Below, one piece after another: positions 48,459 through 60,676 of a stretch of DNA of 64,000 nt; position 1 is the first letter of the stretch; each line of letters starts with the position of its first letter. The notes below the pieces were generated by a model. That model was given only the letters and a program-made list of their open reading frames with translations, had not been told where the DNA came from and made no database searches. Both the position numbers and the translations under genes were made by a program. This DNA comes from Mannheimia haemolytica (GTDB lineage: Bacteria; Pseudomonadota; Gammaproteobacteria; Enterobacterales; Pasteurellaceae). The DNA lies in NCBI GenBank assembly GCA_900638155.1, contig LR134495.1:1612001-1676000 (forward strand). The letters are read 5' to 3'.

Positions 48459-50378
48459 ATGCGTTTATTTGTTGCCGAAAAACCCAGCCTTGCCCGAGCG
48501 ATTGCCGATGTGTTACCAAAACCCCATACCAAAGGAGATGGCTTTATCCAATGCGGCGAACACGACACTGTTACTTGGTGTATCGGTCATTTATTGGAAC
48601 AGGCTGAACCCGATGCCTATGATGAGCGTTTTAAAATATGGCGAATGGAACATTTGCCAATTGTGCCTGAACAATGGAAATTGATTCCCAAAAAAGAAAC
48701 GCTCAAGCAGTTTAAAGTAGTGGAAAGGCTGATTAAAAAAGCCGATATTTTAGTCAATGCCGGTGACCCGGATCGAGAAGGACAACTACTGGTTGATGAA
48801 GTTTTTGGCTATCTGAATTTATCTGCTGAACGCAAAAGCCAAATTCAGCGTTGTTTAGTGAGCGATCTCAACCCGACTGCTGTGAGCAGAGCTATTGAAA
48901 AATTGCAAAAAAACAGTGATTTTATACCGCTTGCAACCTCTGCTCTCGCCCGAGCCAGAGCAGATTGGCTATATGGTATCAATATGACCCGTGCTTACAC
49001 TCTACAGGGGCGTTGGGCAGGCTATAAAGGCGTATTATCAGTCGGACGAGTGCAAACACCGGTGTTAGGGCTGATTGTCCGCCGAGATCTGGAGATCGAG
49101 TATTTCGTGCCAAAGGATTATTTTGAGGTGTTGGCACAGATTATCGTGCCGGAAACCCAAGAGCGATTTAAAGCTCAGTGGCAACCAAGCAAAGCCTGTG
49201 AAGATTATCAAGATGAAGATGGGCGTGTCCTGTCTCGCCCGTTGGCGGAAAACGTGGTAAAACGGATTACCGACCAGCCGGCAATCGTCACCGAATATCA
49301 AAATAAAATTGAGAAAGAAACCGCACCGTTGCCTTATTCTCTGTCAGCATTACAAATGGACGCAGCCGGCAGATATGGGCTATCCGCCCAAGCGGTGTTG
49401 GATATTTGCCAAAAGCTGTATGAAACCCACAAACTGATTACCTACCCTCGTTCTGATAATCGGTATTTGCCGACCGAACATTTTAACGACAGATTTAAAG
49501 TGATGGCAGCGATTGCTCATCATTTACCCGAATATCAACAAAAGCCTGAAGTGGTTGATCCCGCTATTCGCAATCGTTGCTGGAATGATAAAGAGGTGGA
49601 AGCCCACCACGCGATTATTCCAACCGCTCGGCAAGGGACTGTACATTTGACCGAAAATGAAAAAAGAGTCTATCAACTCATCGCACGCCAATATCTAATG
49701 CAATTCTGTCCTGATGCGGAATATCGCAAAAGTAAAATCGGACTTGAAATTGCAGGTGGTAGTTTTGTCGCTCAAGCACGCAACCTTGTGATTGCCGGCT
49801 GGCGAGCATTACTCGGTAAAGAAGATAGCCTTGACGATGCAGAGCCACTACTACCGATTGTCAAAAAAGGGCAAATCCTCCATTGTGAAAAAGGGGAAAT
49901 TGTCAGCAAAAAAACACAACCGCCCCGCCACTTTACTGACCGCAGTTTGCTTTCAGCGATAACCGGGATCGCCCGTTTTGTACAAGATAAAGAATTGAAA
50001 AAAATCTTGCGTGAAACCGATGGTTTAGGCACGGAGGCAACCCGAGCCGGCATTATCGAATTGCTATTTAAGCGTGGTTTTTTAATCCGCAAAGGGAAAA
50101 ATATCCACAGTACGGAAGCTGGCAGAACACTGATTCAAGCACTTCCCGACTCTGCTACCCAGCCAGATATGACCGCTCATTGGGAAATGCAACTGAATCA
50201 AATCAGCAAAAAAGAGACCAGCTATCAGCAATTTATGTTTGAGCTAAACCAACAACTACCGCATTTATTGCAAAGCCCAAACCGCCAAGTGTTGCAAAAT
50301 TTAGCGAAAATCACACCGCTTGCAAGCAGCAATAAACCTCGTTATTTTAAAAAGCGAACACAAACTGCTGAAAATTAA
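48459..50378 (+). CDS. topB: DNA topoisomerase III
   Basis: The 639-residue type IA topoisomerase has a Toprim start [20 protein letters not shown], metal acidic motif [17 protein letters not shown], and active-site tyrosine in [13 protein letters not shown], with the 5Y-CAP region after it. It decatenates replication intermediates using single-stranded gaps. Related ICEs carry their own topB, but this copy lies in a core context far from the element and is taken as chromosomal. Confidence 0.95.
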   Translation: MRLFVAEKPSLARAIADVLPKPHTKGDGFIQCGEHDTVTWCIGHLLEQAEPDAYDERFKIWRMEHLPIVPEQWKLIPKKETLKQFKVVERLIKKADILVNAGDPDREGQLLVDEVFGYLNLSAERKSQIQRCLVSDLNPTAVSRAIEKLQKNSDFIPLATSALARARADWLYGINMTRAYTLQGRWAGYKGVLSVGRVQTPVLGLIVRRDLEIEYFVPKDYFEVLAQIIVPETQERFKAQWQPSKACEDYQDEDGRVLSRPLAENVVKRITDQPAIVTEYQNKIEKETAPLPYSLSALQMDAAGRYGLSAQAVLDICQKLYETHKLITYPRSDNRYLPTEHFNDRFKVMAAIAHHLPEYQQKPEVVDPAIRNRCWNDKEVEAHHAIIPTARQGTVHLTENEKRVYQLIARQYLMQFCPDAEYRKSKIGLEIAGGSFVAQARNLVIAGWRALLGKEDSLDDAEPLLPIVKKGQILHCEKGEIVSKKTQPPRHFTDRSLLSAITGIARFVQDKELKKILRETDGLGTEATRAGIIELLFKRGFLIRKGKNIHSTEAGRTLIQALPDSATQPDMTAHWEMQLNQISKKETSYQQFMFELNQQLPHLLQSPNRQVLQNLAKITPLASSNKPRYFKKRTQTAEN

Positions 50379-50483
50379 ATCAAGCAGGTAAAAATTGCTG
50401 TTTGGCACTTGTCAAACGGGCGTAAATTCTATATTATGCACGCCATTGCAAATTTCGCATAAAGAATACAAGAGAATAAATTA

Positions 50484-50810
50484 ATGTTAATTAATGTACT
50501 CACTATTGTTTATCTTGTGGTTGCCGTATTATTGATTGCATTTGTATTAATGCAACAAGGTAAAGGTGCTGATGCAGGTGCTTCTTTCGGAGCCGGGGCC
50601 TCAGCAACAGTGTTCGGTTCAGCAGGATCAGCAAACTTTTTATCAAGAACAACTGCTCTACTTGCAACGATTTTCTTCGCAATTAGTTTAGTGATTGGCA
50701 ATTTAAGCTCTCACAGCGTAGCACCAAAAAGCCAATTTGAAGATTTAAGCCAAGTAGAACAAAAACAAGCAGAACCGGTAAAAACCGAAAATAACGATAT
50801 CCCTCAATAA
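50484..50810 (+). CDS. secG: Preprotein translocase subunit SecG
   Basis: The 108-residue protein has two membrane helices ([32 protein letters not shown], then [18 protein letters not shown]) and a Gln/Glu-rich tail. SecG stabilises SecYEG and aids SecA cycling. tRNA-Leu follows directly, the usual secG-leuU order in gamma-proteobacteria. Confidence 0.96.
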   Translation: MLINVLTIVYLVVAVLLIAFVLMQQGKGADAGASFGAGASATVFGSAGSANFLSRTTALLATIFFAISLVIGNLSSHSVAPKSQFEDLSQVEQKQAEPVKTENNDIPQ

Positions 50811-50831
50811 TCGTTACAAAATAGAATATAA

Positions 50832-50917
50832 GCTCTGGTGGTGGAATTGGTAGACACGCCATCTTGAGGGGGTGGTGGACGTAGTCCGTGCGAGTTCAAG
50901 TCTCGCCCAGAGCACCA
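50832..50917 (+). tRNA. tRNA-Leu(GAG)
   Basis: The 86-base gene has acceptor GCTCTGG/CCAGAGC, a long variable arm, anticodon GAG in CTTGAGG and encoded CCA. It is the second intact leucine tRNA in the window and is not used as a target here, as its anticodon loop lacks the att core. Confidence 0.94.
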
Positions 50918-50949
50918 AATTAAAATTCTATAGTATTATAGATATAGTA

Positions 50950-50984
50950 AAAAAGCCTTGAAAATAAATATTTCAAGGCTTTTT
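50950..50984 (+). terminator. Terminator after secG-tRNA-Leu
   Basis: AAAAAGCCTTGAAA/TTTCAAGGCTTTTT hairpin with short AT loop, followed by ATT-rich sequence, 33 bases past the tRNA. Confidence 0.85.
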
Positions 50985-51201
50985 ATTATTTCATAAAAAT
51001 AAACATAAATAAATGTAGTGGTAAAATCAAAATTTTAAAAATATTGTATAAATAATATATTATACTTCTTTCTAAATTACTATGTTGACGTAATTTATCT
51101 TTGATTTCTTTTAAACTACCCTCACCAGTGTGTTTGTTATTTTTAAAATGGTTTCTGTTTTACAATATACACATAAATACGATCACAACATAAAGTTAAT
51201 A

Positions 51202-51507
51202 TTATTTATTAACTTTAATTAAGCATTGATAAACCTTACTTCCTTTTGATAATAAAGGCGTACCAACAATTAATGTTAATTTATGTACCCCTTCTGGCAA
51301 GTATCTAAACTGAATACGATTTCGCTTTACAGCGCCAGCATCACGCTCACCATTTTCTTGTTCTAACTCCCATACTGCTTGAATTTTCGCTGTCTTATCT
51401 GATAAAAACAGCGGGATATAGATAGGCAAGTTAATGTCAAAATTAACTTGCTCAGGAATAATTTTACGCGATGTTTTTCTCGATAATAATTTGTTTAACT
51501 TAGACAT
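51202..51507 (-). CDS. Hypothetical protein (101 aa)
   Basis: I do not recognise this protein. It is small, basic at the N terminus (MSKLNKLLSRKTSRKIIPEQ), with beta-strand-like sequence (DINLPIYIPLFL, IQAVWELEQENGERDAG, YLPEGVHKLTLIVGTPLL) and no signal peptide or membrane helix. An AAGGAAC site precedes the ATG at 51507, and the frame open to 51546 starts in that leader. It stands alone between long AT-rich gaps (about 280 and 370 bases), with base composition lower in GC than its neighbours, so it may be a recent acquisition. The function is unknown. Confidence 0.6.
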   Translation of the reverse strand: MSKLNKLLSRKTSRKIIPEQVNFDINLPIYIPLFLSDKTAKIQAVWELEQENGERDAGAVKRNRIQFRYLPEGVHKLTLIVGTPLLSKGSKVYQCLIKVNK

Positions 51508-51881
51508 AGAATGTTCCTTTGTAAAATGTAAAATAAACTCATTCATTACTGTAAAGCTTAAAATAAAAGTATTAGAAATAATAGTTAAAAACCTCCCATT
51601 TAACTAACCTAGATCAAACTTTAGGTAATTACATCTACTTCCTATCGATATATCGGCAAAATTTATTGATTAGACCACAATTGGAATGCATAAATTGTGA
51701 GCATTTCCCTATTTATAAGATTCTATTTATTTCCAAAAATACACCATAATCGATGTTTTATTTTAACAATAGCGGTTAAATTTTGTCAAAACTTTGCAAA
51801 TCAATAAAAAACATTGATTTTTGCACTAAAATCCTGTATTTATTCACAATCTTTATAACATCATTTTTAGGAGCAAACACA
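51508..51881. other. AT-rich gap upstream of asd
   Basis: This gene-free stretch of 374 bases is A/T-rich with a small palindrome CGATATATCG near 51647. No convincing ORF, RNA gene or operator is seen. It presumably contains the asd promoter. Confidence 0.5.
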
Positions 51882-52997
51882 ATGCAAAATGTAGGTTTTA
51901 TCGGTTGGCGTGGTATGGTCGGTTCGGTCTTAATGGATCGTATGGTTGAAGAAAATAACTTCGCCAATATCAACCCTGTTTTTTTCACTACTTCACAAGC
52001 GGGTCAAAAAGCCCCTGTTTTTGGCGGGAAAGATGCTGGCGAATTAAAAAACGCCTTTGACATTGAAGAATTAAAAAAACTAGACATTATCGTGACTTGC
52101 CAAGGCGGCGATTACACAAACGAAGTCTATCCAAAATTAAAAGAAACCGGCTGGAACGGCTATTGGATTGATGCTGCTTCTGCATTACGTATGAAAGACG
52201 ATGCTATTATCGTATTAGACCCGGTGAACCAACACGTGATTTCAGAAGGCTTAAAAAACGGTATTAAAACATTTGTAGGCGGAAACTGTACCGTAAGCCT
52301 AATGCTAATGGCTATCGGTGGTTTATTTGAGAAAGATTTGGTCGAGTGGGTTTCTGTAGCAACTTACCAAGCCGCTTCCGGTGCCGGTGCGAAAAATATG
52401 CGTGAATTGCTTTCTCAAATGGGTGAATTAGAAGATAGCGTAAAAGCTGAATTAGCAAATCCTGCCTCTTCTATTTTAGAGATTGAACGTAAAGTTACTG
52501 CTAAAATGCGTGCGGAAGACTTCCCAACCGAGAACTTCGGTGCGGCATTGGGCGGTAGCTTAATTCCTTGGATTGATAAATTATTACCGGAAACCGGGCA
52601 AACTAAAGAAGAGTGGAAAGGTTATGCAGAAACTAATAAAATTTTAGGTTTAAGCGATAGCCCAATTCCAGTTGATGGTTTATGCGTGCGTATTGGAGCA
52701 TTACGCTGCCACAGCCAAGCATTCACAATTAAGCTGAAAAAAGATATTCCGTTAGCGGAAATCGAGCAAATTATTGCTGCCCACAATGAATGGGTGAAAG
52801 TAATTCCAAACGACAAAGAAACCACATTGCGTGAATTAACCCCGGCGAAAGTGACCGGTACATTGAGCGTGCCGGTTGGTCGCTTGCGTAAATTAGCGAT
52901 GGGTGGAGAATACTTAGCTGCATTTACCGTAGGTGACCAATTATTATGGGGTGCAGCAGAGCCTGTTCGCCGCATTTTAGTTCAATTAACCCAATAA
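51882..52997 (+). CDS. asd: Aspartate-semialdehyde dehydrogenase
   Basis: Asd reduces aspartyl phosphate with NADPH, the branch point to lysine/DAP, threonine and methionine. At 371 residues, it has the start [21 protein letters not shown] and the catalytic Cys in [18 protein letters not shown], with later [16 protein letters not shown]. The start at 51882 follows TAGGAG, while the frame open to 51783 has no ribosome site. A USS pair ends the gene. Confidence 0.96.
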   Translation: MQNVGFIGWRGMVGSVLMDRMVEENNFANINPVFFTTSQAGQKAPVFGGKDAGELKNAFDIEELKKLDIIVTCQGGDYTNEVYPKLKETGWNGYWIDAASALRMKDDAIIVLDPVNQHVISEGLKNGIKTFVGGNCTVSLMLMAIGGLFEKDLVEWVSVATYQAASGAGAKNMRELLSQMGELEDSVKAELANPASSILEIERKVTAKMRAEDFPTENFGAALGGSLIPWIDKLLPETGQTKEEWKGYAETNKILGLSDSPIPVDGLCVRIGALRCHSQAFTIKLKKDIPLAEIEQIIAAHNEWVKVIPNDKETTLRELTPAKVTGTLSVPVGRLRKLAMGGEYLAAFTVGDQLLWGAAEPVRRILVQLTQ

Positions 52998-53013
52998 TTC
53001 GCCACTGCTCTAT

Positions 53014-53060
53014 ACAAGCGGTTGGATTTTGCAAATTTTTTGCAGAATTTGACCGCTTGT
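53014..53060. terminator. Inverted pair of uptake words after asd
   Basis: ACAAGCGGTT (53014-53023) and GACCGCTTGT (53051-53060) face each other with TGCAAATTTTTTGCA between. They form an extended hairpin downstream of asd. Confidence 0.7.
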
Positions 53061-53106
53061 TTGTTATAATTATTTTCATCTTTTTTCACTTTTAGATGAA
53101 TAAATT

Positions 53107-54033
53107 ATGAAACCGATTTTTCTTGAAATCCGCCATTTGCGGACATTAATCGCATTAAAAGAGAGCGGTAGCGTATCTCTTGCAGCAAAGCGTGTCCATT
53201 TAACACAATCCGCACTTTCACACCAAATAAAATTACTGGAAGAACAGTATGATCTTACGCTATTTGAGCGAAAAAGCTCCCCTATTCGCTTTACACCAGC
53301 TGGCGAACGTTTAATTAAGTTGGCCTACGATATTTTGCCCAAAGTCATTGAGGCTGAATTAGATTTAGCCCGAGTGAAACAAGGAGAAGTCGGAGAGGTA
53401 CGTGTTGCAGTAGAATGCCATACCTGTTTTGATTGGCTAATGCCGGCAATGGATACTTTCCGTCAACATTGGCCTCTAGTTGAATTAGATATCGTATCGG
53501 GTTTCCATACTGATACGGTTGGTTTGCTATTAAGCCATCGTGCAGATCTGGCAATTGTCGCTGAAGAGGAAGATAACGCTGGTATTATATACAAACCACT
53601 CTTTTCATATGAAATGGTAGCTATTTGCTCTAAAGATCACCCTCTTGCCACAAAAGATGTATGGGAAGCTGAAGATTTTAAAGATGAGACATTAATTACC
53701 TATCCAGTACCTGATGATATGCTAGATTTACTGCGAAAAATATTAAGCCCTGCTGGCATCAAAGTTACTCGGCGTAATAGTGAGTTAACTATTGCTATTA
53801 TTCAGCTAGTAGCAAGTCGGCGAGGCATTGCTGCACTACCTTATTGGGCGGTTAAACCATATTTAGATAGGGGGTATGTGGTGGCAAGAAAAATAACTCA
53901 GCAAGGGCTATATAGCACCCTTTATGGCGCTATTCGAGAAGCCGATGCTACCCTAGCCTACTTAGATGATTTCCATGATACCGTAAAATCGCAGAGTTTT
54001 GCGACTCTTCCTGGATTGATGGTATTAGAGTAA
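53107..54033 (+). CDS. metR: LysR-family methionine regulator MetR
   Basis: The 308-residue LysR regulator has an N-terminal HTH (FLEIRHLRTLIALKESGSVSLAAKRVHLTQSALSHQIK) and an effector domain with AVECHTCFDWLMPAMDTFR, as in MetR. With homocysteine it activates metE and metH and related genes. No divergent metE is found next to it in this window. It ends at a bidirectional terminator shared with pntB. Confidence 0.92.
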   Translation: MKPIFLEIRHLRTLIALKESGSVSLAAKRVHLTQSALSHQIKLLEEQYDLTLFERKSSPIRFTPAGERLIKLAYDILPKVIEAELDLARVKQGEVGEVRVAVECHTCFDWLMPAMDTFRQHWPLVELDIVSGFHTDTVGLLLSHRADLAIVAEEEDNAGIIYKPLFSYEMVAICSKDHPLATKDVWEAEDFKDETLITYPVPDDMLDLLRKILSPAGIKVTRRNSELTIAIIQLVASRRGIAALPYWAVKPYLDRGYVVARKITQQGLYSTLYGAIREADATLAYLDDFHDTVKSQSFATLPGLMVLE

Positions 54034-54063
54034 AAAATTAACAATTTATGTTAGCCTAAGCAC

Positions 54064-54091
54064 AAAAAAGCGAACTTATGTTCGCTTTTTT
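54064..54091. terminator. Bidirectional terminator between metR and pntB
   Basis: AAAAAAGCGAAC/GTTCGCTTTTTT with TTAT loop, between convergent genes. Confidence 0.9.
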
Positions 54092-54099
54092 ATTTAAAT

Positions 54100-55545
54100 T
54101 TAATTTAACGCTCGTAAAATATCATCAACACGTTCTTTTGCATCACCAAATAGCATTTGGGTATTTTCTTTAAAGAACAGTGGGTTTTGCACACCGGCGT
54201 AGCCTACTGCCATTGAACGTTTGAAGACGATAACATTTTGTGCTTTCCATACCTCAAGCACCGGCATTCCGGCAATAGGGCTTGATGGGTCGTCTAATGC
54301 CGCCGGGTTTACGGTGTCGTTTGCACCGATTACTAATACTACATCGGTTTCTTCAAAATCATCATTGATTTCGTCCATCTCCAGCACGACATCATAAGGC
54401 ACTTTTGCTTCCGCTAATAATACGTTCATATGCCCCGGTAAACGACCTGCCACAGGGTGAATACCAAAACGCACATTCACGCCTTTTTCACGCAATTTTG
54501 CTGTAATTTCCGCCACCGGATACTGAGCTTGGGCCACCGCCATACCATATCCCGGCGTAATGATCACAGAGCTTGCATTTTTTAGCATTTCTGCCACTTC
54601 TTCGGCTGTCGTTTCACGGTGTTCACCGTACTCTTCGTCACCTTTGCCAGACTGAACTTCATTGCCGAACCCGCCTGCAATCACGCTAATGAATGAGCGG
54701 TTCATTGCTTTACACATAATGTAAGAAAGAATTGCACCTGAAGAACCTACTAACGCACCTGTTACGATTAATAAATCGTTGCTTAGCATAAAGCCTGCCG
54801 CTGCGGCTGCCCAACCTGAATAAGAGTTCAGCATTGAAACTACAACCGGCATATCCGCCCCACCAATAGAAGAAACTAAGTGCCAGCCGAAGACTAACGC
54901 AATAATTGTCATAATCAGCACAGGGAAGATATTGTGCGGATTATTTAAAAACACGATCATCAAAAAGACAGAAACGATTATGGCAGCTAAGTTCCATTTG
55001 TGTTTGTGTGGAATATTCAGTGCCGCAGAAGAAACTTTACGACCAAATAATTTACCGCTTAGTTTACCAAAAGCAACCAATGAACCAGAGAATGTCACCG
55101 CTCCAATGAAAATACCTAAGAACACTTCCACGTTGTGGATATTGGCAAGAGTGGCTTGTTCCGCTAAAAATGCCGCTTGTGCCGCTTCATCTAAATTTGC
55201 CGGCATTAATGCATTGGTATGAAGTCCATAGCTGTTAAAGCCAACCAATACCGCCGCTAAACCGACAAAGCTGTGTAGAATTGCCACTAATTCAGGCATT
55301 TCGGTCATTTCTACTTTTAGGGCTTTTTTCACCCCGATGAATCCACCGATTGCCATTGCGATTAAGATCCAAATCGTGCCATGTGATTGCGGGCCGAAAA
55401 TGGTTGCCACTAAAGCAATCGCCATACCCACAATCCCATACCAACAACCTGCTTTGGCGGTTTCGTGTTTAGAAAGACCGGCTAAGCTCATAATAAAGAG
55501 AATAGCTGCAATAATGTACGCAGCAGTCACAAATCCAAAAGACAT
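54100..55545 (-). CDS. pntB: NAD(P) transhydrogenase subunit beta
   Basis: The 481-residue protein has about nine membrane helices followed by the NADP(H)-binding domain III ([59 protein letters not shown]). It couples proton flow to NADPH formation with PntA. It starts 14 bases after pntA. Confidence 0.96.
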   Translation of the reverse strand: MSFGFVTAAYIIAAILFIMSLAGLSKHETAKAGCWYGIVGMAIALVATIFGPQSHGTIWILIAMAIGGFIGVKKALKVEMTEMPELVAILHSFVGLAAVLVGFNSYGLHTNALMPANLDEAAQAAFLAEQATLANIHNVEVFLGIFIGAVTFSGSLVAFGKLSGKLFGRKVSSAALNIPHKHKWNLAAIIVSVFLMIVFLNNPHNIFPVLIMTIIALVFGWHLVSSIGGADMPVVVSMLNSYSGWAAAAAGFMLSNDLLIVTGALVGSSGAILSYIMCKAMNRSFISVIAGGFGNEVQSGKGDEEYGEHRETTAEEVAEMLKNASSVIITPGYGMAVAQAQYPVAEITAKLREKGVNVRFGIHPVAGRLPGHMNVLLAEAKVPYDVVLEMDEINDDFEETDVVLVIGANDTVNPAALDDPSSPIAGMPVLEVWKAQNVIVFKRSMAVGYAGVQNPLFFKENTQMLFGDAKERVDDILRALN

Positions 55546-55559
55546 AGTTTCGTTTCTCC

Positions 55560-57098
55560 TTAACCTTTTCTAAACATTGCAAGCATACGTTGCGTTACTT
55601 TAAAGCCACCAAAAATATTGATGCTGGCAACCAAAATCGCAATAAATGCCAAAATATCAATAAAGAAATTACCGGTCGGTTGGGCAATTTGTAATACCGC
55701 CCCTACGATGATAATCCCTGAAATCGCATTTGTTACTGCCATCAATGGGGTATGTAGTGCGTGGCTGACGTTCCAAACCACATAATACCCTACCACACAA
55801 GCGAGAACAAATACGGTAAAGTGCGATAAAAATGCTGCCGGAGCCACAGATGCAAGCCATAGGAACAGCACTCCTGCGGCGGCCATCACGCCATATTTCA
55901 CTCGAGGGTCTGCAGGTTTTTCCTCTTTTTTGACCGCTTGTGGAGCGGCTGCTTGTTTTTGCGGTTGGGCAGATACTTGAATCGGCGGAGCCGGCCAAGT
56001 CAATTCGCCGTCACGCACCACCGTTACGCCACGCAACACCACATCATCAAAATTAATCTCAATTTGACCATCTTTATTTGGTGCTAACAGTTTAAGTAAA
56101 TTCACCAAGTTAGTGCCGTAAAGTTGCGAAGATTGCGTTGGTAAACGTGCAGGGAAATCGGTATAACCAATCACTTTCACTTGATTATCGGTCACCACAA
56201 GCTCACCGGCTTTAGTGTATTCACAGTTACCACCGGTTGCAGCGGCTAAATCAACAATCACTGAACCCGGTTTCATTGAATCAACCATCTCTTTAGTGAT
56301 TAAACGAGGAGCAGGTTTGCCCGGAATGGCAGCGGTGGTAATAATAATATCCACTTCTTTGGCTTGCTCGGCATATAACGCCATTGCACGGCGGTTAAAC
56401 TCTTCCGACATCACTTTCGCATAGCCGTCACCTGAGCCACCTTCTTCTTCAAAATCAATTTCGAGGAAATCTGCCCCCATTGATTTAACTTGTTCTTTCA
56501 CTTCAGGACGAGAGTCAAACGCACGCACAATCGCCCCCAGGCTATTTGCCGCCCCGATTGCTGCAAGACCTGCAACACCAGCACCAATAACCAACACTTT
56601 TGCCGGTGGCACTTTACCTGCTGCGGTAATTTGCCCGGTAAAGAAGCTACCAAAAGCGTTTGCCGCCTCTATCACCGCACGGTAACCCGAAATATTTGCC
56701 ATCGAACTTAACGCATCGAGGGCTTGCGCACGAGAAATACGAGGAACAGCGTCCATTGCCAGCACATTAATTTTCTTAGACTGCAATTTTTCCATTAATT
56801 GTGGATTTTGTGCCGGCCAAATAAAGCTGACTAAGGTTGCCCCTTCTTTGATTAACTCAATTTCAGCCTCTGTCGGCGCATTCACTTTAAAAATAATGTC
56901 TGCATTCCAAACTTCTTGTTGTGTGCCGATATTTGCACCTGCAGTTAAAAATGCGTTGTCTTCAAAACTGGCTTTAAAACCTGCGTCTTGTTCCACAAGT
57001 ACGTCAAAGCCAAGTTTTTTGATCTGCTCAACGGTTTTTGGCGTTGCCGCCACTCGAGTTTCACCGTCTAACAGTTCTCTTGGTACACCAATAAGCAT
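55560..57098 (-). CDS. pntA: NAD(P) transhydrogenase subunit alpha
   Basis: The 512-residue protein has the NAD(H)-binding domain I ([54 protein letters not shown]), a flexible Ala/Gln/Lys linker (about 375-400) and four C-terminal membrane helices of domain II. It transfers hydride from NADH to NADP+ across the PntB interface. It is first gene of pntAB. Confidence 0.96.
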   Translation of the reverse strand: MLIGVPRELLDGETRVAATPKTVEQIKKLGFDVLVEQDAGFKASFEDNAFLTAGANIGTQQEVWNADIIFKVNAPTEAEIELIKEGATLVSFIWPAQNPQLMEKLQSKKINVLAMDAVPRISRAQALDALSSMANISGYRAVIEAANAFGSFFTGQITAAGKVPPAKVLVIGAGVAGLAAIGAANSLGAIVRAFDSRPEVKEQVKSMGADFLEIDFEEEGGSGDGYAKVMSEEFNRRAMALYAEQAKEVDIIITTAAIPGKPAPRLITKEMVDSMKPGSVIVDLAAATGGNCEYTKAGELVVTDNQVKVIGYTDFPARLPTQSSQLYGTNLVNLLKLLAPNKDGQIEINFDDVVLRGVTVVRDGELTWPAPPIQVSAQPQKQAAAPQAVKKEEKPADPRVKYGVMAAAGVLFLWLASVAPAAFLSHFTVFVLACVVGYYVVWNVSHALHTPLMAVTNAISGIIIVGAVLQIAQPTGNFFIDILAFIAILVASINIFGGFKVTQRMLAMFRKG

Positions 57099-57277
57099 AA
57101 AGACTCCTGTATGGTTGTTGTGATTAAAAACGTTCTAAATTTACCACTAAATAAAACAAATAGGTAAAAAATTATGCTCAATTAAACCGATTATTTCACA
57201 TTTTTTAAAATTTTAAGCAAACCGAATTTTTGCTACACTATTGGCTGGCTAAATTTAACAAAAAAGAAACAAAACCA

Positions 57278-57994
57278 ATGCAAATTCTCGACCAAATTCA
57301 GATCATTCTTGTTGAAACTTCACTCCCGGCAAATATCGGTTCCGCAGCCCGAGCAATGAAAACGATGGGCTTAACCCATTTGCGATTAGTCGCCCCAAAA
57401 CAACCGCTTGATGAGCAAGCCGAGGCACTTGCCGCTGGGGCAAAAGATGTGTTGGATAACGCTCAATGCTACGCTACTTTTGATGAAGCGATTGCCGATT
57501 GCCAACTGGTGATCGGCACCAGTGCCAGACTTCGCCATTTGCAAAATACCCTGATTGAACCAAGAGACTGTGGTGAATTAGTGGTAAATCGAGCCAATCT
57601 TGGCAAAGTGGCGATTGTATTTGGACGTGAACGAGTGGGACTAACCAACGAAGAATTATTGAAATGCCAATACCATTTGAATTTTCCGACCAATCCTGAT
57701 TATGGCTCTCTGAATTTAGCAATGGCAGTACAGCTCGCAAGTTATGAAATCCGAATGGCTTATTTGCAAAATTCCAGCCAAAAACAACCGCTTGCAGCAG
57801 ATAAGGATTACCCAACCGCTCAAGCCTTAGAGCATTTCTTCGCTCACACCGAACGCCTATATACCGAATTGGGTTTTATCCGCAATGATTCCGTGATGCT
57901 AAAACTCCGCCGTTTATACCAACGTGCCGAACTGGAAACTAATGAGCTGAATTTACTGAGGGGAATGCTCACGGCGGTGGAGAAGGCAAATTGA
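57278..57994 (+). CDS. trmJ: tRNA (Cm32/Um32) methyltransferase TrmJ
   Basis: The 238-residue SPOUT methyltransferase has IILVETSLPANIGSAARAMKTMGL at the N terminus and the trefoil-knot SAM site VIFGRERVGLTNEEL, NPDYGSLNLAMAVQLASYE. It makes 2'-O-methylcytidine or -uridine at position 32 of tRNAs. The start at 57278 gives the usual length, and the frame open to 57230 extends into the upstream leader. Confidence 0.94.
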   Translation: MQILDQIQIILVETSLPANIGSAARAMKTMGLTHLRLVAPKQPLDEQAEALAAGAKDVLDNAQCYATFDEAIADCQLVIGTSARLRHLQNTLIEPRDCGELVVNRANLGKVAIVFGRERVGLTNEELLKCQYHLNFPTNPDYGSLNLAMAVQLASYEIRMAYLQNSSQKQPLAADKDYPTAQALEHFFAHTERLYTELGFIRNDSVMLKLRRLYQRAELETNELNLLRGMLTAVEKAN

Positions 57995-58041
57995 CAAGCG
58001 GTTAATTTTTAGTAGAAATTTGCAAAATCCCTGACTAAAAC

Positions 58042-58070
58042 AAAAACGGTAAGATTACTCTTACCGTTTT
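58042..58070. terminator. Bidirectional terminator between trmJ and glgP
   Basis: AAAACGGTAAGA/TCTTACCGTTTT with TTAC loop, between convergent genes. Confidence 0.9.
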
Positions 58071-58080
58071 CTCTAAATCA

Positions 58081-60582
58081 TTATTTTAAATTCAACAGTT
58101 TATTTGAACTTTCAATAATACTGCCCATTGTAGAATCGCCTTTTAATTGTTCTTCGCTCATCGGTTCGATATGCCAAATATTTTTCGCATAATCCATCAC
58201 CGAGCGGTCTGAGGAGAAATAGCCCATATTGGCAATATTGATGATGGCTGAACGTGTCCAAGCTTTCTTGTTACGATAGGCTTGAGCCACTTTTTCTTGA
58301 GCCTCCACATAGCTACGATAATCGGCACAGGCTTGGTAGTAGTCACCTGAATTTAAGATCAAATCTTGATAGCGATACGGATCTTCCGGTGAGAATTTAC
58401 CGTTTAGAATTTGTGAAATTGCCTCATTCAATTCGCTGTCTTTTTCGTAGTAGTGATACGGTGAGTAACCGTTGCGGCGAAGCTCTTCCACCTGCTCTAC
58501 TTCATTACCGAAAATAAAGATGTTCTCTTTACCAACGTGATCTAAAATTTCGACATTCGCACCGTCTAATGTACCAATGGTTAAAGCACCATTGAGGGTA
58601 AATTTCATATTAGAGGTTCCGGAGGCCTCTGTACCCGCTAAGGAAATTTGCTCTGAAACATCAGCTGCCGGAATAATCATTTGTGCTAATGAAACACCGT
58701 AGTTCGGAATAAACACCACCTTAATTAAATCATTAATGCGAGGGTCATTATTCACCACATTTGCCACATCATTAATCAAACGAATCACTTTTTTCGCTGC
58801 ATAATAAGCACTTGCCGCTTTCCCTGCGAAGATAAACACACGAGGTGTCCAATCAGCAGTCGGGTTTTTCAAGATGCGGTTATAAAGCGTGATGATATGC
58901 AACACGTTCATTTGCTGGCGTTTATACTTGTGAATACGCTTAACTTGTACATCAAAAATCGCTTCAGGATTAAGTTTAATTCCCTGAGTTTCTTCGACAT
59001 ATTTGGCTAAGCGACGTTTGTTTTCTACTTTCACCGCTGCCACCTGTGCTTGCACATCAGCATCATCAACAAACACGTTGAATTTTTCCAATTCACTTAA
59101 ATCAGTCAGCCACTTATTGCCGATACATTTATCTAAAATATTAGCAAGCCCTGGGTTGGCAATTTTGATCCAGCGGCGAGGTGTCACCCCATTAGTCACA
59201 TTAGTAAAACGATTTGGGTAAATACGGGCAAAATCGGCAAAAATAGATTCAACCATTAAATCCGAGTGAATTTTCGCCACACCATTTACTTTCGCTGAGG
59301 CGACTACCGCAAGCCACGCCATACGCACACGGCGATCGCCTTGTTCATCAATTAAGGAAACACGAGAAATCAAATCGTGATCTTCCGGGAATTGGCTACG
59401 CACTTCCTCTAAGAAATATTCGTTAATGTCGAAAATAATCTCTAAATGGCGTGGTAGCACACGGGCTAACATTTCTACCGGCCAAGTTTCTAACGCTTCA
59501 CTCATCAAAGTGTGATTGGTGTAGAAGAAAATTTTACGAGTCATCGCCCACGCTTGTTCCCAGTCATAGCCTTTTTCGTCAATTAAAATACGCATTAACT
59601 CAGGCACAGCAAGGGTTGGATGAGTATCATTTAGGTGAATTGCCACTTTGTCAGCTAAATTCACACAAGAGCCGAACTCCGCTTCGTGGCGGCGGATAAT
59701 ATCTTGTACAGATGCCGAGCAAAGGAAATACTCTTGGCGTAAGCGTAATTCACGACCGTTATAAGTAGAATCGTCCGGATAAAGCACACGAGAGACGTTT
59801 TCCGAGCTGTTTTGTTTAACCATTGCTGCAAAATAATCGCCACGGTTAAAATCAGATAAGCCAAACCCTCTACCCGATGCGTGTGCAGACCATAAACGTA
59901 AGCTGTTAGTTGAGGTGGTCTCAAAGCCCGGGATCAGTTGGTCGTGAGCTTGAGCGGTAATTTCTTCTTCCGGCTGCCATACTACTTTTTTACCCTCACG
60001 CCAAGTTTTACCGCCAAAGCGTACCGGGAAACGCTTACTTGAACGTAGATATGGCCATACAAATTCATTCTCTAACCATTCATCAGGTTGCTCAATTTGC
60101 TCCCCGTTGCGGATTTCTTGGCGGAACATACCGTATTCATATTGAATACCGTAGCCGATTGCCGGAATTTTCATTGTAGCAAGGCTGTCCATATAGCAGG
60201 CGGCTAAACGCCCTAAGCCACCGTTACCTAAGCCCGGATCGCCCTCTTCATTGATAATTTCGTCCAAATCTTGCCCTAGCTCTTTTAACGCTGCGCCAAT
60301 CAGCTCATACACACCTTCAGAAATCATTGCGTTACTGAACGTACGCCCCATTAAAAATTCCATTGAAAGGTAATAAACACGGCGACTACCATTTGCAACC
60401 TGACTACGGCGGGTTTGCAGCCAATCTTCGGTAGATAAATCACGCACTACACGTAAGGTTGCATTGAGCCAGTTACGCTTACTGGCATCACGGGGTTCAA
60501 CTCCTAAAGCGAACACCATTTTGTGCAAAATCGCATTTTTAACATTTTTGATCATTTCTGGGCTTAATGACTGCCTGCTCAT
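58081..60582 (-). CDS. glgP: Glycogen phosphorylase
   Basis: GlgP releases glucose-1-phosphate from glycogen. At 833 residues, it has [20 protein letters not shown] at the N half, [13 protein letters not shown], and the pyridoxal phosphate lysine in [25 protein letters not shown]. It is the last gene of the glg cluster and is separated from glgA by a USS inverted pair. Confidence 0.97.
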   Translation of the reverse strand: MSRQSLSPEMIKNVKNAILHKMVFALGVEPRDASKRNWLNATLRVVRDLSTEDWLQTRRSQVANGSRRVYYLSMEFLMGRTFSNAMISEGVYELIGAALKELGQDLDEIINEEGDPGLGNGGLGRLAACYMDSLATMKIPAIGYGIQYEYGMFRQEIRNGEQIEQPDEWLENEFVWPYLRSSKRFPVRFGGKTWREGKKVVWQPEEEITAQAHDQLIPGFETTSTNSLRLWSAHASGRGFGLSDFNRGDYFAAMVKQNSSENVSRVLYPDDSTYNGRELRLRQEYFLCSASVQDIIRRHEAEFGSCVNLADKVAIHLNDTHPTLAVPELMRILIDEKGYDWEQAWAMTRKIFFYTNHTLMSEALETWPVEMLARVLPRHLEIIFDINEYFLEEVRSQFPEDHDLISRVSLIDEQGDRRVRMAWLAVVASAKVNGVAKIHSDLMVESIFADFARIYPNRFTNVTNGVTPRRWIKIANPGLANILDKCIGNKWLTDLSELEKFNVFVDDADVQAQVAAVKVENKRRLAKYVEETQGIKLNPEAIFDVQVKRIHKYKRQQMNVLHIITLYNRILKNPTADWTPRVFIFAGKAASAYYAAKKVIRLINDVANVVNNDPRINDLIKVVFIPNYGVSLAQMIIPAADVSEQISLAGTEASGTSNMKFTLNGALTIGTLDGANVEILDHVGKENIFIFGNEVEQVEELRRNGYSPYHYYEKDSELNEAISQILNGKFSPEDPYRYQDLILNSGDYYQACADYRSYVEAQEKVAQAYRNKKAWTRSAIINIANMGYFSSDRSVMDYAKNIWHIEPMSEEQLKGDSTMGSIIESSNKLLNLK

Positions 60583-60610
60583 TGAGTAAATTCTCCTAAT
60601 TTTTAATATT

Positions 60611-60655
60611 GCAAGCGGTCGTTTTTACAAAAAAATCCGCAAATTCGACCGCTTG
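60611..60655. terminator. Inverted pair of uptake words between glgA and glgP
   Basis: GCAAGCGGTC (60611-60620) and GACCGCTTG (60647-60655) enclose an A-rich stretch with partial pairing. This may attenuate or process the operon transcript. Confidence 0.55.
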
Positions 60656-60676
60656 AAATGATGTTGTGAATACAAA

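Noticed and set aside
48459-50378. topB as part of the ICE
   Set aside because: ICEs of this family do carry topB, but this one is 33 kb from the element's end in an ordinary core gene neighbourhood with Pasteurellaceae uptake words.
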